From UBA7803 sp040219935 (GTDB lineage Bacteria; Pseudomonadota; Gammaproteobacteria; Pseudomonadales; Azotimanducaceae): a DNA stretch of 64,000 nt. The stretch is taken from contig JAVJUA010000084.1 of assembly GCA_040219935.1 (NCBI GenBank), forward strand, positions 1 through 64,000. The letters are read 5' to 3'. A model generated the notes under the pieces. The model was not told the origin of the DNA and searched no databases. It worked only from the letters and a program-made list of their open reading frames with translations. A program made the translations under genes and the position numbers. Below, piece after piece: positions 35,501 through 44,430 of the stretch (position 1 is the first letter of the stretch; every line of letters starts with the position of its first letter).

Positions 35501-35644
35501 CTCGTACTTGTCGCGCAGCGCCCGGTGGGATGTGAGGTACCAGGCGCAGGTGAGCGCGGATGGTCCGCCACCTAGGATGGCGATTCGCGTCTTGCTGGCC
35601 GAGCGCGCTTTTGCACCTGGGTTCGAGTCCAGTGGCGTTGGCAA
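32576..35644 (-). CDS. FAD-dependent amine-oxidase-like protein fused to a CrtC/AttH lipocalin-like domain
   Basis: This about 1022-aa protein has an N-terminal Rossmann FAD motif RIAILGGGPSALTCAWYL, followed by WKLGGKGSSGRGDYGRIQEH as in phytoene-desaturase-like flavoproteins, and a C-terminal FAD contact LTITGDWIDNGIYAACMEGA. From about residue 700 a hydratase/lipocalin-like domain (CrtC/AttH type) starts: VQWWYWTGHLTSTEGR, then LWFDRQWGKL, WQWFAIQLDRDTQIMLFAF and AYVELTGF. I chose TTG at 35644 behind AGGAGGAGGGG; a GTG at 35677 adds 11 residues. It is divergent from the cyclase-STAND gene, and the flavoprotein half is paralogous to the protein at 39794-41950. Oxidation plus hydration of an isoprenoid or sterol-like lipid is inferred. 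Confidence 0.8.
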   Translation of the reverse strand: MPTPLDSNPGAKARSASKTRIAILGGGPSALTCAWYLTSHRALRDKYELTIYTMGWKLGGKGSSGRGDYGRIQEHGLHVLFGSYHSFFRTLRACYDELDRPPGHPLATWRDAFKPHDFGVVEDEFDGVWRPWLITFPRNSAVPGDRGTALSSGEYLSMAIQSLVELLFGWRALHEINESSSILSGSPRPNDGPDLPVKAALALVREVLTLAHGLAQGADRVGISRLVSALRALIWPAMRRLSRINYRTHRFWLAVDFLTAFLGGLIDDGVLEEGGFAAIDDLDFRAWLKKHGAHEDTLQSPWARTIYDAAFAYAGGDPHTQRVAAGVAAHLLLGFGMYRESMYFKMQAGMGDAVFAPLYLALKQRGVRFEFFHKVESLHLDDAKRRVERVRVTRQVELQDDQREYRPLVDINGLECWPAEPLYEQISDADALAGVDLESYYQRSPNGSERDLVAGQHFDRLVFAIPIGAVPLLCRELLDHSERWRQMTEHVTSVQTVSFQTWMKKDLAALGWPYPSPLLSLYVEPLNTWADMSQVIDREAWPEHLAPRTISYYTGPQLGPKFAPDPHEEPDFESMQYDRAKELALAYLRTSLTTLMPDAAASTNGPAMNWNLLVDPKNRKGEARFDAQYWRSNCGPSERCTLADPGSIQHRMEAGDTGYDNLTITGDWIDNGIYAACMEGAFNSGILAARALCGWPFEIDGLGYSPTRGPLHPENRRRVELPRDDGVIDDVEVQWWYWTGHLTSTEGRTFGFEVVFFVAEAMHDWVSATMGQAAITDIQESRFVGRELEAPGRPKPTPGRFDLDVGDISAKGGGGTDHLKSQVQGYSLDLQVREVEGAVVHYGGRDHRYAFGGDTCYYSRPLMAGKGSITTPDGQVHQVSGDLWFDRQWGKLLPAVMIGWQWFAIQLDRDTQIMLFAFNDERDEWTGTITRKGKRPTSLHSHEFEIDILGWWQSPHSGHDYPHGWKVSVADEELFIHPLLADQEMTAGFWIGPRYWEGACSVSGSRTGRAYVELTGFGALGG
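32594..32635. repeat. 42-base repeat, second copy (within the lipocalin-like domain)
   Basis: This is the in-frame copy of the repeat also found at 30462-30503. It codes for the conserved C-terminal strand of the lipocalin-like domain. The two copies enclose the MltA-like fragment, the deazaflavin-type gene and the VOC gene. Confidence 0.8.
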
Positions 35645-35754
35645 GAACCCCTCCTCCTGCCGGCGCGCACCCGCCACGGCAGCCTTGTCGAATTCGCTGG
35701 TTGGTCGACTTATAACACGACGTTACTATGCGTGCATAAGCCAGGCCATCAAGG

Positions 35755-38700
35755 ATGGTCATGCCTCAGCACGCCCACGATGGCGGTCAACTAGAGTCCA
35801 TGCTCTCGACCTTCGCTCCGCGCTACCTGCGGGAGGCGGTAGTGAGGGCTTCCGCCCCGCCCGCCGCGCCATGGCAGGAGTCTGGCTTCGGCGCGTTGCT
35901 GTTCATCGACATTTCGGGCTTCACGGCCATGACCGAAGGATTGGCGGAGCAGGGTCCCCGGGGTGCGGAGCTGATGTCGGAACTGCTCGATCGGCACTAC
36001 GGGCGCCTGGTCGACCACATCCACCACGGTGGCGGGGACGTGATCGCCTTTGCCGGCGACGCGGTGCTCGCGGTCTGGTGGGTAGCCGATCGGGAAGCTC
36101 TCGTAGAGGCGGTTGCGAACGCTGCCGGATGCGCCTTGCTCATCCAGCAGACGGCGTCGGTAGAGGATACGCAGCAAGTGCGGCTGAGCATCGGCGCGGG
36201 TGCGCTCTCCCGCTACGTGCTCGGCGGATTCGCAGGACGCTGGCACTGGCTTGTCTCCGGACCGCCCTTTGCCCAGATCAGCCGGCTGGATGCCGCAGGC
36301 GCGATCGGAGAGATTTCGCTCTCACCCGAGGCAGGCCGACTGCTGCCAGATGCCGAGTTCGATGACGCGTCTGCCGATGTGCTTCGTCTGCGGTCGTTGC
36401 ATCGGATCGCCTCCGCGCCGGCGCCGGATACGCCGGCTGTGCAGGGGCATCCCGATGCCGCCCCGGGGGCGGATCTCGACGCTTGGCTCGCGGGCTTTAC
36501 GCCCGAGGTCGTGGCCGAGCGGCTGGCGGTGGGCCAGGATGCGTTTCTCGCCGAGTATCGACGCGTCTCCGTGGGGTTCGTGAAGTTCGACGACCTCAGC
36601 GACGACGCTTCCCTCGATGCGCTGCAGCACAACCTCGCGACCGTTCAGCAGGTGCTCGAACGCTATGACGGGCATCTTTATCAGTGCCTGCGCGACGACA
36701 AGGGCTTCATCGTGATCGTTGCGTTCGGCGTGCCGCCTCGAGCTCATGAGCAGGATTCCAAACGGGCGCTGCTGGCGGCGCTGGACATCCGCGCCGCGCT
36801 GGCGGGTCAGGCCGTCTCGATCGGCATGACCTGCGGCAGGGTCTTCTGCGGCGCCTACGGTGGTCGCTATCGAAAGCAGTATTCGCTCATCGGCAGCACC
36901 ATAAACCTCGCCGCGCGGCTGATGGCCGCGGCCGGAGACCATGTGCTCTGTGATGCGGCATGCGCGGATGCGGCAGCCGGCCAGGTGAATTTCCGATCGG
37001 TTCCGTCGATCGCGGTGAAGGGTCGCGCCGAAGCGGTTTCGGTGTTCGAGCCGCTCGGCCGCGCAGACCGAGCGGCAGCTCCGGAAGCCTTGGTGATGGT
37101 CGGACGAGAGCGGGAGCTCGAACTGCTCGAGCGCGAGTTCGCGCTTCTGACGGCTCAGCCGCGCACACGGTCGCCCCGTCCCGTGCTGATCGAAGCGGAG
37201 GCTGGGATGGGCAAGACCACCCTGGCGCTTGCTGCCGCGGAGCGCGCCCGCCGGCTGGGCATCCGCGTGCTGACAGGGCAGGCCGACGCCATCGAGAGCA
37301 GCACCCCGTTCTTCCCGTTCAGGCCCATCGTTCAGACGCTGGTCGGGGCATCTGACGTCGACGCTCTCTCGGAGTGGCTCGGCGGCGGCCAACTCGCCGC
37401 CATGTTGCCGCTGCTGAACAGCCTGCTGCCGGGGATCGGGTTGCCGGCAGACAACGAGCTCACCCGAACGCTGAAGGGGTCTGCGCGGCTCGAGAAGACG
37501 AACCTGCTCATCCTGGAACTGCTATCGCGAGGCAGCGCCGAACGGCCGTCGCTGATCGTGCTGGAGGACGGCCACTGGATTGATTCGGCGTCCTGGTCCT
37601 TGCTCCTGCAGTTGACGGATGCGCTGCCTAACGTGGCGCTCATCATGACGACTCGTCCCATCGACGTTCCCCCACCGGAGTACGACGAGTTCATGACGCG
37701 GTCGGCACCTCAGCACCTGCGGCTCGAATCACTGGAAGCGACGCAGCTACTCGGCCTGGTGGCCGCCAGCCTCGGAGCCAGAACCCTCCCCGAAACGCTG
37801 GGCGAGCTGCTGCTCGAGCGGGCTGAGGGCAACCCGTTCTTTGCCCAGGAGCTCGCGTTCTCGCTGCGGGATTCGGGAAGGATCGTCATTCGAGACGGGC
37901 GTGTGCAGCTGGCTTCCGGTGCCGTGTTCGATGGCGACAGTGTTCCGGAAAGCGTCCAGGGCGTGATCACCAGCCGCGTCGACCTGCTCGATGCGCCGGT
38001 GCAGCTCACGGCCAAGGTCGCTTCCGTGATCGGCCGCAACTTCGATGTGGCCACATTGAATGGCATCCATCCGGCGCTTTGGGCAATCGGTGGCGAACGG
38101 GACCGCGACGAGGAGATCGTCGATCATCTGGACGCCCTGGTGGCCGCCGACCTCATTGTCCCCGAGCCGGCACGCGGCAGCTTTCTGTTCCGCCACGCCG
38201 TCACGCACGACACCGTTTACGCGCTGCTCTCCTACGCGCAGCGCCGTGAGCTGCACCGCGCGGCGGCGAATCATCTGGAGGCCCATAACGGGCACGATCG
38301 CGACACCGTTCTGCCGCTGCTGGCCCATCACTACGCAGAGGCGGAAATGCCGAGGGAGGCCATGTCCGCCTTGCGCCAGGCAGGCGGTCATGCCGTCGCC
38401 ACCTTCGCCAACCGGGAGGCCGTCAGGCTGCTGCGGCGCGCTCTGGAGTTCGAGCGGCTGGCGGCGGAGCCCTTCGGCAGGTTGGACCGGATCTCCATTC
38501 AATCGGAACTCTCCACCGCGCATTACTGCCTCACCGACTACGAGCGTACCCTGCAGCACGCCTGGCACGCGCTCGATGAGGTCGGCAGCTACCACCCGAA
38601 CAGAGGGCGCACCCTGCCGCGTGCGTTTGCCACCTATGCGGTTCAACGGATCCGCGAGCGGCTGACCGGCCGCCGGGGCGCATCCTGCGAAGGGACCGCG

Positions 38701-39792
38701 CGAGACGAGCAGTTGAGCGCCATGCAGGCGCTGGCGGTTGCGATGCCGGCCCTGGGGCTGCTGGGTCGAGATGCCGAGTACGTCGAGGCGGCACTGCTCC
38801 TGCACAAGCTCGGGGCGAGCCTCGAGCCCTCGTCGGAATCCGGTGCCTCGCGCGCCGCTCTGGGGCTGTGCTTCGCCATGATGGGCTGGAAGTCCACCGC
38901 AGAACAGCAGCTGCGCCGGGGGCTGGACGAATGCCTGGCCACGGGCGACGGCGACAACATCGTGCAGGCACAGATGCTGCTCGGCATGTACCTGCAGATG
39001 CGCGGGCGCCTGCGCGAGGCCGAGGAGGTCATGCAGGCCGGCATGGACGCGCTGGAGCAGAGCCCGGCCCCCGGCATCTGGCACCACCGCGGAAAGCTTC
39101 AGCTCGGCTCCGTGCAGGATGCCCTCGGCAGGACCGATGCTGCGGACCGGACGCTCGCCGAAGGCCTCGTTCTGGCTCGCAAGGCCGAGCCGCAGGTCTG
39201 TGGTCTCTACGCCGTTCTGCGGGGCATCTCGCTGCTGCACGCAGGACGTGACGAAGAGGCGGCGTCCCTCATCGAGTACGGCGAAGCCCACGCCCGTGAT
39301 CACCAGAGCCGGCTCCTCGTGTTCGCCGCCCTAGGCGGCGTGGCCGAGTTGGCCCTTCGGCGTGGCGACCGGCGTGAAGCGCTCAAAGCGGCTACGGAGA
39401 GCTTTGTCCTTTCCAGGCGCGAAGGCGAGGTCAACTCGTTCGTGTACGGTCTGTACGGATACGCCGGTGCCATGATGGTCTTCTGCGACGGGCTGCTGCT
39501 TCCGGAATCGGTCGGCGAGGCCCCAGGCCGGGCCGAGATGGCCAGAAGCGCGAGAGCCATGAGCCGCGCGTTTGCGAGGTTCGCGCGGCGGTTCGATGTG
39601 GCGAAGCCACGCCAGCTTGCCCTCGAAGGCTTGCGACAGCACGCTACCGGAAGGACCAAGAGCGCCCTCAAGCTCTGGAACACGGCGCTGACCGTGGCGG
39701 ATGCCACGGGTCAGCCCTATGACAGGCGACTGGTGGCGTACTATGCAGAAGCCGCCCGCCGTGGCGAGCCCATTCATGCAACGGGGGTCTGA
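35755..39792 (+). CDS. Class III nucleotide cyclase (two domains) fused to AAA/STAND ATPase and TPR-like region
   Basis: This 1345-aa protein resembles soluble adenylyl cyclase in layout. Cyclase domain 1 (about 48-200) has ALLFIDISGFTAMTEGLAEQ and AFAGDAVLAVWW, with two metal Asp sites. Domain 2 (about 265-430) has GFVKFDDLSDDAS, RDDKGFIVIVAFGVPP, and YSLIGSTINLAARLMAAAG. The ATPase has Walker A EAEAGMGKTTLALAAAERA near 480 and Walker B LIVLEDGHWIDSASW near 602, with the STAND/MalT-type LLLERAEGNPFFAQEL. Helical repeats fill the last 450 residues. An ATG at 35761 is an alternative start. The next gene starts 2 bases after its stop, so they are coupled. It probably makes cAMP or senses a ligand through its repeats. 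Confidence 0.88.
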   Translation: MVMPQHAHDGGQLESMLSTFAPRYLREAVVRASAPPAAPWQESGFGALLFIDISGFTAMTEGLAEQGPRGAELMSELLDRHYGRLVDHIHHGGGDVIAFAGDAVLAVWWVADREALVEAVANAAGCALLIQQTASVEDTQQVRLSIGAGALSRYVLGGFAGRWHWLVSGPPFAQISRLDAAGAIGEISLSPEAGRLLPDAEFDDASADVLRLRSLHRIASAPAPDTPAVQGHPDAAPGADLDAWLAGFTPEVVAERLAVGQDAFLAEYRRVSVGFVKFDDLSDDASLDALQHNLATVQQVLERYDGHLYQCLRDDKGFIVIVAFGVPPRAHEQDSKRALLAALDIRAALAGQAVSIGMTCGRVFCGAYGGRYRKQYSLIGSTINLAARLMAAAGDHVLCDAACADAAAGQVNFRSVPSIAVKGRAEAVSVFEPLGRADRAAAPEALVMVGRERELELLEREFALLTAQPRTRSPRPVLIEAEAGMGKTTLALAAAERARRLGIRVLTGQADAIESSTPFFPFRPIVQTLVGASDVDALSEWLGGGQLAAMLPLLNSLLPGIGLPADNELTRTLKGSARLEKTNLLILELLSRGSAERPSLIVLEDGHWIDSASWSLLLQLTDALPNVALIMTTRPIDVPPPEYDEFMTRSAPQHLRLESLEATQLLGLVAASLGARTLPETLGELLLERAEGNPFFAQELAFSLRDSGRIVIRDGRVQLASGAVFDGDSVPESVQGVITSRVDLLDAPVQLTAKVASVIGRNFDVATLNGIHPALWAIGGERDRDEEIVDHLDALVAADLIVPEPARGSFLFRHAVTHDTVYALLSYAQRRELHRAAANHLEAHNGHDRDTVLPLLAHHYAEAEMPREAMSALRQAGGHAVATFANREAVRLLRRALEFERLAAEPFGRLDRISIQSELSTAHYCLTDYERTLQHAWHALDEVGSYHPNRGRTLPRAFATYAVQRIRERLTGRRGASCEGTARDEQLSAMQALAVAMPALGLLGRDAEYVEAALLLHKLGASLEPSSESGASRAALGLCFAMMGWKSTAEQQLRRGLDECLATGDGDNIVQAQMLLGMYLQMRGRLREAEEVMQAGMDALEQSPAPGIWHHRGKLQLGSVQDALGRTDAADRTLAEGLVLARKAEPQVCGLYAVLRGISLLHAGRDEEAASLIEYGEAHARDHQSRLLVFAALGGVAELALRRGDRREALKAATESFVLSRREGEVNSFVYGLYGYAGAMMVFCDGLLLPESVGEAPGRAEMARSARAMSRAFARFARRFDVAKPRQLALEGLRQHATGRTKSALKLWNTALTVADATGQPYDRRLVAYYAEAARRGEPIHATGV

Positions 39793-39793
39793 C

Positions 39794-41950
39794 TTGGCCA
39801 CACAGAGCTCGCAAGGGACAGCCAAGCCGTCAGCGACAACCCGCCGTCAGAAGGTGGCGATCCTCGGCGGCGGGCCGGGAGGTCTTGCAGCCGCCTATGG
39901 CCTCAGCAACACGCCGGCCCTTCGGGAGCGTTTTGAAGTCACGGTGTACCAGCTCGGCTGGCGCTGCGGTGGCAAGATCACCAGCGGTCGCCAGGGCCCC
40001 GAACACCGCATGCAGCAGAACGGCACGCACTATCTGTTCGGCTGCTACGACAACAGCTTCGCGCTCATCAAGGCGGCCTACGATCAGCTCAATGGGTCTG
40101 GTGAGCACCGCTTCGGATCCTATGAGGAAGCATTCATTCCCGTGGGGTTTCTCGCCCTGAAGCAGCATTTTCAGGGCGAGTGGCACAACTGGTGCATCGA
40201 GATGCCCACCAACGGGCACGTACCAGGTGACCACGCTGCCGCCCCGGAGCCCCGGGAGATCGTCTCGATGCTGATGCAGTGGATGGTCGAGACCATCGGC
40301 GGCTGGCAGCTGAGCAAGCGCATCCAGCCGAGCCCGCCGTTTTCGGCGGGCTTCACGCGTCCAGGCTGGTGGGGACGGCTGGCCGGGCGCCTGTTCGATA
40401 CGACGGTCCACGACATGATGAAGCTCGCGGCGCAGTTCGCCCGGATGACGGGCGCCGGAGAGGACCTGGCCGCGGCGACGATCTGGATCCTGAACGCAGT
40501 GAGGAACGGCATTCGCGAACAGCTCGGCAACCGCGTCGAGACGGACCTGCAGGCCTGTCGCCAATGGATGTTGACCGACCTTGGCTGTTCCATGCTCACC
40601 GGACTGCTCAAGGACCGCGCCCTCGAGCCCGGCGGCATGGGCGCGCTCGACAAGTACGACTACCGGGACTGGCTGCGGCGTCATGGGGCGACGGACATGA
40701 CCCTGGCTTCGCCGCTGGTGCAGGGATGGTACGACTCCATCGCGTCGTTCGAGGATGGCGACGTGCACCGTCCCAACGTCTCAGCCGGAGCCACGCTGTA
40801 TGCCTTACTCTACGCGGGCATGGGTTACAAAGGTTCGTTCGCCTACCAACCCAGCCGGGAGCTGGGGGACGCCTGGGTAGCGCCCATGTGCCGGGCGCTC
40901 GAGCAGCGGGGCGTGACCTTCAGATACTTCCAGCGCGTCTGGGACCTGGAGGCGGACGAGGGCGAGGTCTGCCGCATTCGCATGGAGGATCAGTTGCCGG
41001 GTCATCGCACCGACGACTACGACCCCTTCATCATGGTTCGCGGACGCAAAGCCTGGCCGGACCACCCGCTCTGGGAGCGGCTGCCGGACACCGGGTCGGG
41101 GCCGGCGGGCGAGCCGGATCCGCGAAGTGTCGATCTCGAGGACTTCTACACCCCATGGCGTGGTCGCGACTATCACCTCGAGAAGGGCAGGGACTTCGAC
41201 GTGGTGGTCTACGCGCTGCCGATTGGCACCGTACCCTACTATTGCCGACAGCTGCTCGCCGAGCAGAAGAGCTGGCGCGACATGGCGGAGCACGTGCGCA
41301 GCGTGGATACGCGAAGCCTGTGGCTGTACTTCCGGCCGACGCTGAAGGAACTGGGCTGGCCCTATCCGCGGCCGGTGCTGACGGGCTATGCGCAGCCGTT
41401 CAGCACCTGGGAGGAAACCACCTACCTGGTGGACTGCGAAACGTGGCCGCCCGGCGAGGAGCCCGGCACCATCAACTCGCTGTTCGGCACAGTGCCCGGG
41501 CCGACGTTCGCCCCGCCGCCGGACGAGCCCGGCGACTATCCGCGCCGGCAGCAGCAAGCCACCCAGGATTCGGCGTATCGATTTGCCACCGAGTTCGTCC
41601 GTGACCTCTGGCCGCGCGCCACGCTTCCGGATGACCCCAACACGCTGGACTGGAGCCTGCTGATCGATCTCGAGAACCGTACTGGCATCGACCGGATGGC
41701 GTTTCAAGGGCTCCACGCCAACTACGGGCCGGTGCAGCGCTTCACCACCGCATTGGCCGGAACCCTCCACTACCGCCTGCGGCCCGACGAAACCGGATAT
41801 GCAAACCTTTATCTGGCAGGAGACTGGGTACGCAACGGCACCGAGGTGGGCTGCGTCGAGGGAGCGGTCAAGGGCGGTCTGCTGGCGGCAATTGCCGTTA
41901 GCGGGGAGGGGACGATGATCGGCGGAGATTCGAAGAGCGGCCTTCTGTAG
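39794..41950 (+). CDS. FAD-dependent amine-oxidase-like protein (paralogue without lipocalin domain)
   Basis: This about 718-aa flavoprotein starts at a TTG at 39794, directly after the cyclase stop and behind GGGGG. The Rossmann motif is KVAILGGGPGGLAAAYGLSN, followed by LGWRCGGKITSGRQGPEHRM. The C-terminal FAD contact is NLYLAGDWVRNGTEVGCVEG. It aligns along its length with the flavoprotein half of 32576-35644 (shared YELTIYxxGWKxGGK and GHEHGLHVLFG-type positions), but ends where that protein continues into its lipocalin-like domain. It is probably co-expressed with the cyclase. Confidence 0.82.
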   Translation: MATQSSQGTAKPSATTRRQKVAILGGGPGGLAAAYGLSNTPALRERFEVTVYQLGWRCGGKITSGRQGPEHRMQQNGTHYLFGCYDNSFALIKAAYDQLNGSGEHRFGSYEEAFIPVGFLALKQHFQGEWHNWCIEMPTNGHVPGDHAAAPEPREIVSMLMQWMVETIGGWQLSKRIQPSPPFSAGFTRPGWWGRLAGRLFDTTVHDMMKLAAQFARMTGAGEDLAAATIWILNAVRNGIREQLGNRVETDLQACRQWMLTDLGCSMLTGLLKDRALEPGGMGALDKYDYRDWLRRHGATDMTLASPLVQGWYDSIASFEDGDVHRPNVSAGATLYALLYAGMGYKGSFAYQPSRELGDAWVAPMCRALEQRGVTFRYFQRVWDLEADEGEVCRIRMEDQLPGHRTDDYDPFIMVRGRKAWPDHPLWERLPDTGSGPAGEPDPRSVDLEDFYTPWRGRDYHLEKGRDFDVVVYALPIGTVPYYCRQLLAEQKSWRDMAEHVRSVDTRSLWLYFRPTLKELGWPYPRPVLTGYAQPFSTWEETTYLVDCETWPPGEEPGTINSLFGTVPGPTFAPPPDEPGDYPRRQQQATQDSAYRFATEFVRDLWPRATLPDDPNTLDWSLLIDLENRTGIDRMAFQGLHANYGPVQRFTTALAGTLHYRLRPDETGYANLYLAGDWVRNGTEVGCVEGAVKGGLLAAIAVSGEGTMIGGDSKSGLL

Positions 41951-42048
41951 CGGTCTGGTCTGGACGAACCCGATGGAGGATGCCGGGGCGCTACAGAGTG
42001 TCGCTGATGCCGCACTTGTGCGATGGTGCCGGTCGAGGAGGAGGCTCA

Positions 42049-42825
42049 ATGACACAAAGTGCATTTCGACTGGGCGGTGACGTAGCCGTCATCACGGGCG
42101 CGGGCAGCGGCATCGGCGAAGGCACCGCGCATGTTCTGGCCAATGCGGGTGCCCGCATCGTCTGCGCCGGTCGTCGCGAGGCCGAGATCGAGCGCGTCGC
42201 CGGCGCCATTCGCGACGCGGGCGGCGAGGCCATCGCCGTGCGCACGGACGTGACCGTCGACGAAGACGTCGAGCGCCTGATGCAGGCCGCCATCGATCAG
42301 TGGGGCCGACTGGACATCCTGGTCAACAACGCGGGTGGTTCGCCCCTTCAGGCCCCGCTGCTCGACCTGCCGCGGGAGGAGTGGGACCGCACGCTGGCTC
42401 TGAACCTCACGGCGGTGTGGAACTGTACCCGGGTCGCGGCCAGGCTGATGGGCGATGGCGGGCGGGTGGTCAACGTGTCGTCCATTGCCGCCGACCGGAT
42501 CGTGCCCAACAGCGGCCACTACAGCGCCGCCAAGCGGGGGGTGAACTCGCTCACCGAGTCGTTCGCGTTCGAGCTGGCCCCGCGCATCCGCGTGAACGCG
42601 GTGCTGCCGGGTCTCGTACCCACCGACATCGTCATGAAGTCGCTGAAGCTGACGAACGACGACCTGCCGGCGCTGCAGGACGCGCTGCGGATTCCGGCGG
42701 GTCGGCTGGGCCGCCCGGAGGATCTGGGCAACGCCATCCTGTACTTCGTCTCCCCGGCGTCCGAATGGGTGACGGGCGAGTGCATCAGCATCTCGGGCGG
42801 CGGGAATCTGGCCGGGTCGGTCTAG
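42049..42825 (+). CDS. Short-chain dehydrogenase/reductase (SDR)
   Basis: This 258-aa classical SDR has the cofactor motif VITGAGSGIGEGTAHVLANA, NNAGG near residue 90, the catalytic Ser in VVNVSSIAAD and the YSAAK motif (Tyr and Lys). The Arg in CAGRREAEI after beta-2 points to NADP(H). The C-terminus carries ASEWVTGECISISGGGNL. The ATG at 42049 follows GGAGGAGG. The substrate is unknown; its position between the FAD oxidoreductase and homospermidine synthase does not settle it. Confidence 0.92.
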   Translation: MTQSAFRLGGDVAVITGAGSGIGEGTAHVLANAGARIVCAGRREAEIERVAGAIRDAGGEAIAVRTDVTVDEDVERLMQAAIDQWGRLDILVNNAGGSPLQAPLLDLPREEWDRTLALNLTAVWNCTRVAARLMGDGGRVVNVSSIAADRIVPNSGHYSAAKRGVNSLTESFAFELAPRIRVNAVLPGLVPTDIVMKSLKLTNDDLPALQDALRIPAGRLGRPEDLGNAILYFVSPASEWVTGECISISGGGNLAGSV

Positions 42826-42943
42826 AGGGCTCCTGACGATCGACCAGCCGGCGCGACGGGCTGCGCCGCGGGCGCAGGAGGGCGACGAAATCTTCCGCGG
42901 CGAGGTTGCCGGCCAGGGCGTTGGCGTATAGAAGGATGAAACA

Positions 42944-44398
42944 TTGCACCGGCTGGAGCGCCGCCCATTGAGTAAGAACTGGCCCGAGTACGGCACCATC
43001 ACCGGCCCGATCGTCCTGATCGGCTTCGGCTCCATCGGCCGCGGCGTGCTGCCGCTGATCGAGCGGCATTTCTCCTACGATCACGGCCGCATGTGCGTGA
43101 TCGACCCCGAGTTCGAGAACCGCACTTTTCTCAAGCAGCGCGGCGTCCGGCTGATCGAGCAGGCGCTCACCCGGGACAACTACCGGGAGCTGCTCGGCGG
43201 TCTGTTCGCCGGCGAGGCGGGGCAGGGCTTCGTGGTGAACGTGTCGGTGGATACCGACAGCCTCGACGTCATGAAGCTCTGCCGCGAGCTCGGCGTGCTC
43301 TACATCGACACCGTGGTCGAGCCCTGGCCGGGCTTCTACTTCAACACCGATCAGCCGCTTTCGGCGCGCACCAACTACGCGCTGCGCGAGCGGGTGCGCG
43401 CCGAGAAAGCGGCGAACCCGGGGGGCTCCACGGCCATCTCCTGCTGCGGCGCCAATCCGGGCATGGTGAGCTGGTTCGTCAAGGAGGCGCTGCTGAACCT
43501 CTCCCGCGACCTTGGCCACGGCGCCGCGCAGCCGCGCAGCCGGGCCGACTGGGCGATGCTGATGCGCGATCTCGGCGTCAAGGGCGTGCACATCGCCGAA
43601 CGGGACACCCAGTACGTGCACACGCCCAAGCCCATCGGCACGTTCGTGAACACCTGGTCGGTGGAAGGCTTCGTCGCCGAAAGCTTCCAGCCCGCCGAGC
43701 TCGGCTGGGGCACCCACGAGAAGTGGTTTCCCGACAACGGCCGACGTCACGAGACGGGATGCCAGGCCGCCATCTATCTCGACCGGCCGGGCGGGCTGAC
43801 GCGGGTCCACAGCTGGTGCCCGACACCCGGACCACAGTACGGATTCCTGGTGACCCACAACGAGGCCATCTCGATCGCCGACTACTTCACCCTCGGCGAC
43901 GCCGCCGAGCCGGAGTTCCGGCCCACCTGCCACTATGCCTACCATCCCTGCAACGATGCGCTGCTGTCGCTGCACGAGACCTTCGGCAGCGGCGTGGTGC
44001 AGTCGACCCACAAGATCATCGACGAGACGGAGGTGATCGGCGGCGCTGACGAGCTGGGCGTGCTGCTTTACGGGCACGCGAAGAACGCCTACTGGTACGG
44101 CTCGCGGCTGTCCATGGCCGAGACCCGAGAGCTCGCGCCCTACCAGAACGCCACCGGACTGCAGGTGACCTCGGCGATTCTGGCCGGCATGGTCTGGGCC
44201 CTGGAAAATCCCCGCGCCGGCATCGTCGAAGCCGAAGAGATGGACCACGAACGCTGCCTCGCCGTCCAGAAGCCGTATCTGGGCCCGGTGGAAGGGCATT
44301 ACACCGACTGGCACCCGCTCGCCAATCGCTGGAGCCGGTTCGACGAGGAGGTGGACGCCACGGACCCCTGGCAGTTCATCAACGTGCTGGCCTCCTGA
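42944..44398 (+). CDS. Homospermidine synthase
   Basis: This 484-aa protein is close to bacterial homospermidine synthase, which joins two putrescines (or spermidine and putrescine) in an NAD-dependent reaction. The N-terminal NAD site is PIVLIGFGSIGRGVLPLIER. Further family-like stretches are LYIDTVVEPWPGFYFN, CCGANPGMVSWFVKEALLNL and PIGTFVNTWSVEGFVAESFQ. The start is TTG: the one at 42944 follows AAGGA at good spacing, while TTG at 42968 gives MSKNWPEYGTITGP and fits the family equally. The sulfotransferase gene follows 32 bases later. Confidence 0.88.
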   Translation: MHRLERRPLSKNWPEYGTITGPIVLIGFGSIGRGVLPLIERHFSYDHGRMCVIDPEFENRTFLKQRGVRLIEQALTRDNYRELLGGLFAGEAGQGFVVNVSVDTDSLDVMKLCRELGVLYIDTVVEPWPGFYFNTDQPLSARTNYALRERVRAEKAANPGGSTAISCCGANPGMVSWFVKEALLNLSRDLGHGAAQPRSRADWAMLMRDLGVKGVHIAERDTQYVHTPKPIGTFVNTWSVEGFVAESFQPAELGWGTHEKWFPDNGRRHETGCQAAIYLDRPGGLTRVHSWCPTPGPQYGFLVTHNEAISIADYFTLGDAAEPEFRPTCHYAYHPCNDALLSLHETFGSGVVQSTHKIIDETEVIGGADELGVLLYGHAKNAYWYGSRLSMAETRELAPYQNATGLQVTSAILAGMVWALENPRAGIVEAEEMDHERCLAVQKPYLGPVEGHYTDWHPLANRWSRFDEEVDATDPWQFINVLAS

Positions 44399-44430
44399 GG
44401 GGCTGGCGCCACATTGACGGAGGCTGCGCC

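Noticed and set aside
35677..35754. A perfect operator between the FAD oxidoreductase and cyclase genes
   Set aside because: CTTAT and ATAAG arms are only 5 bases and separated by over 20 bases, too weak to list as a feature.
37747..39303. 518-codon - strand frame opposite the cyclase-STAND gene
   Set aside because: It is a GC-rich antisense frame with no recognisable motif; the + strand holds Walker motifs and repeats.
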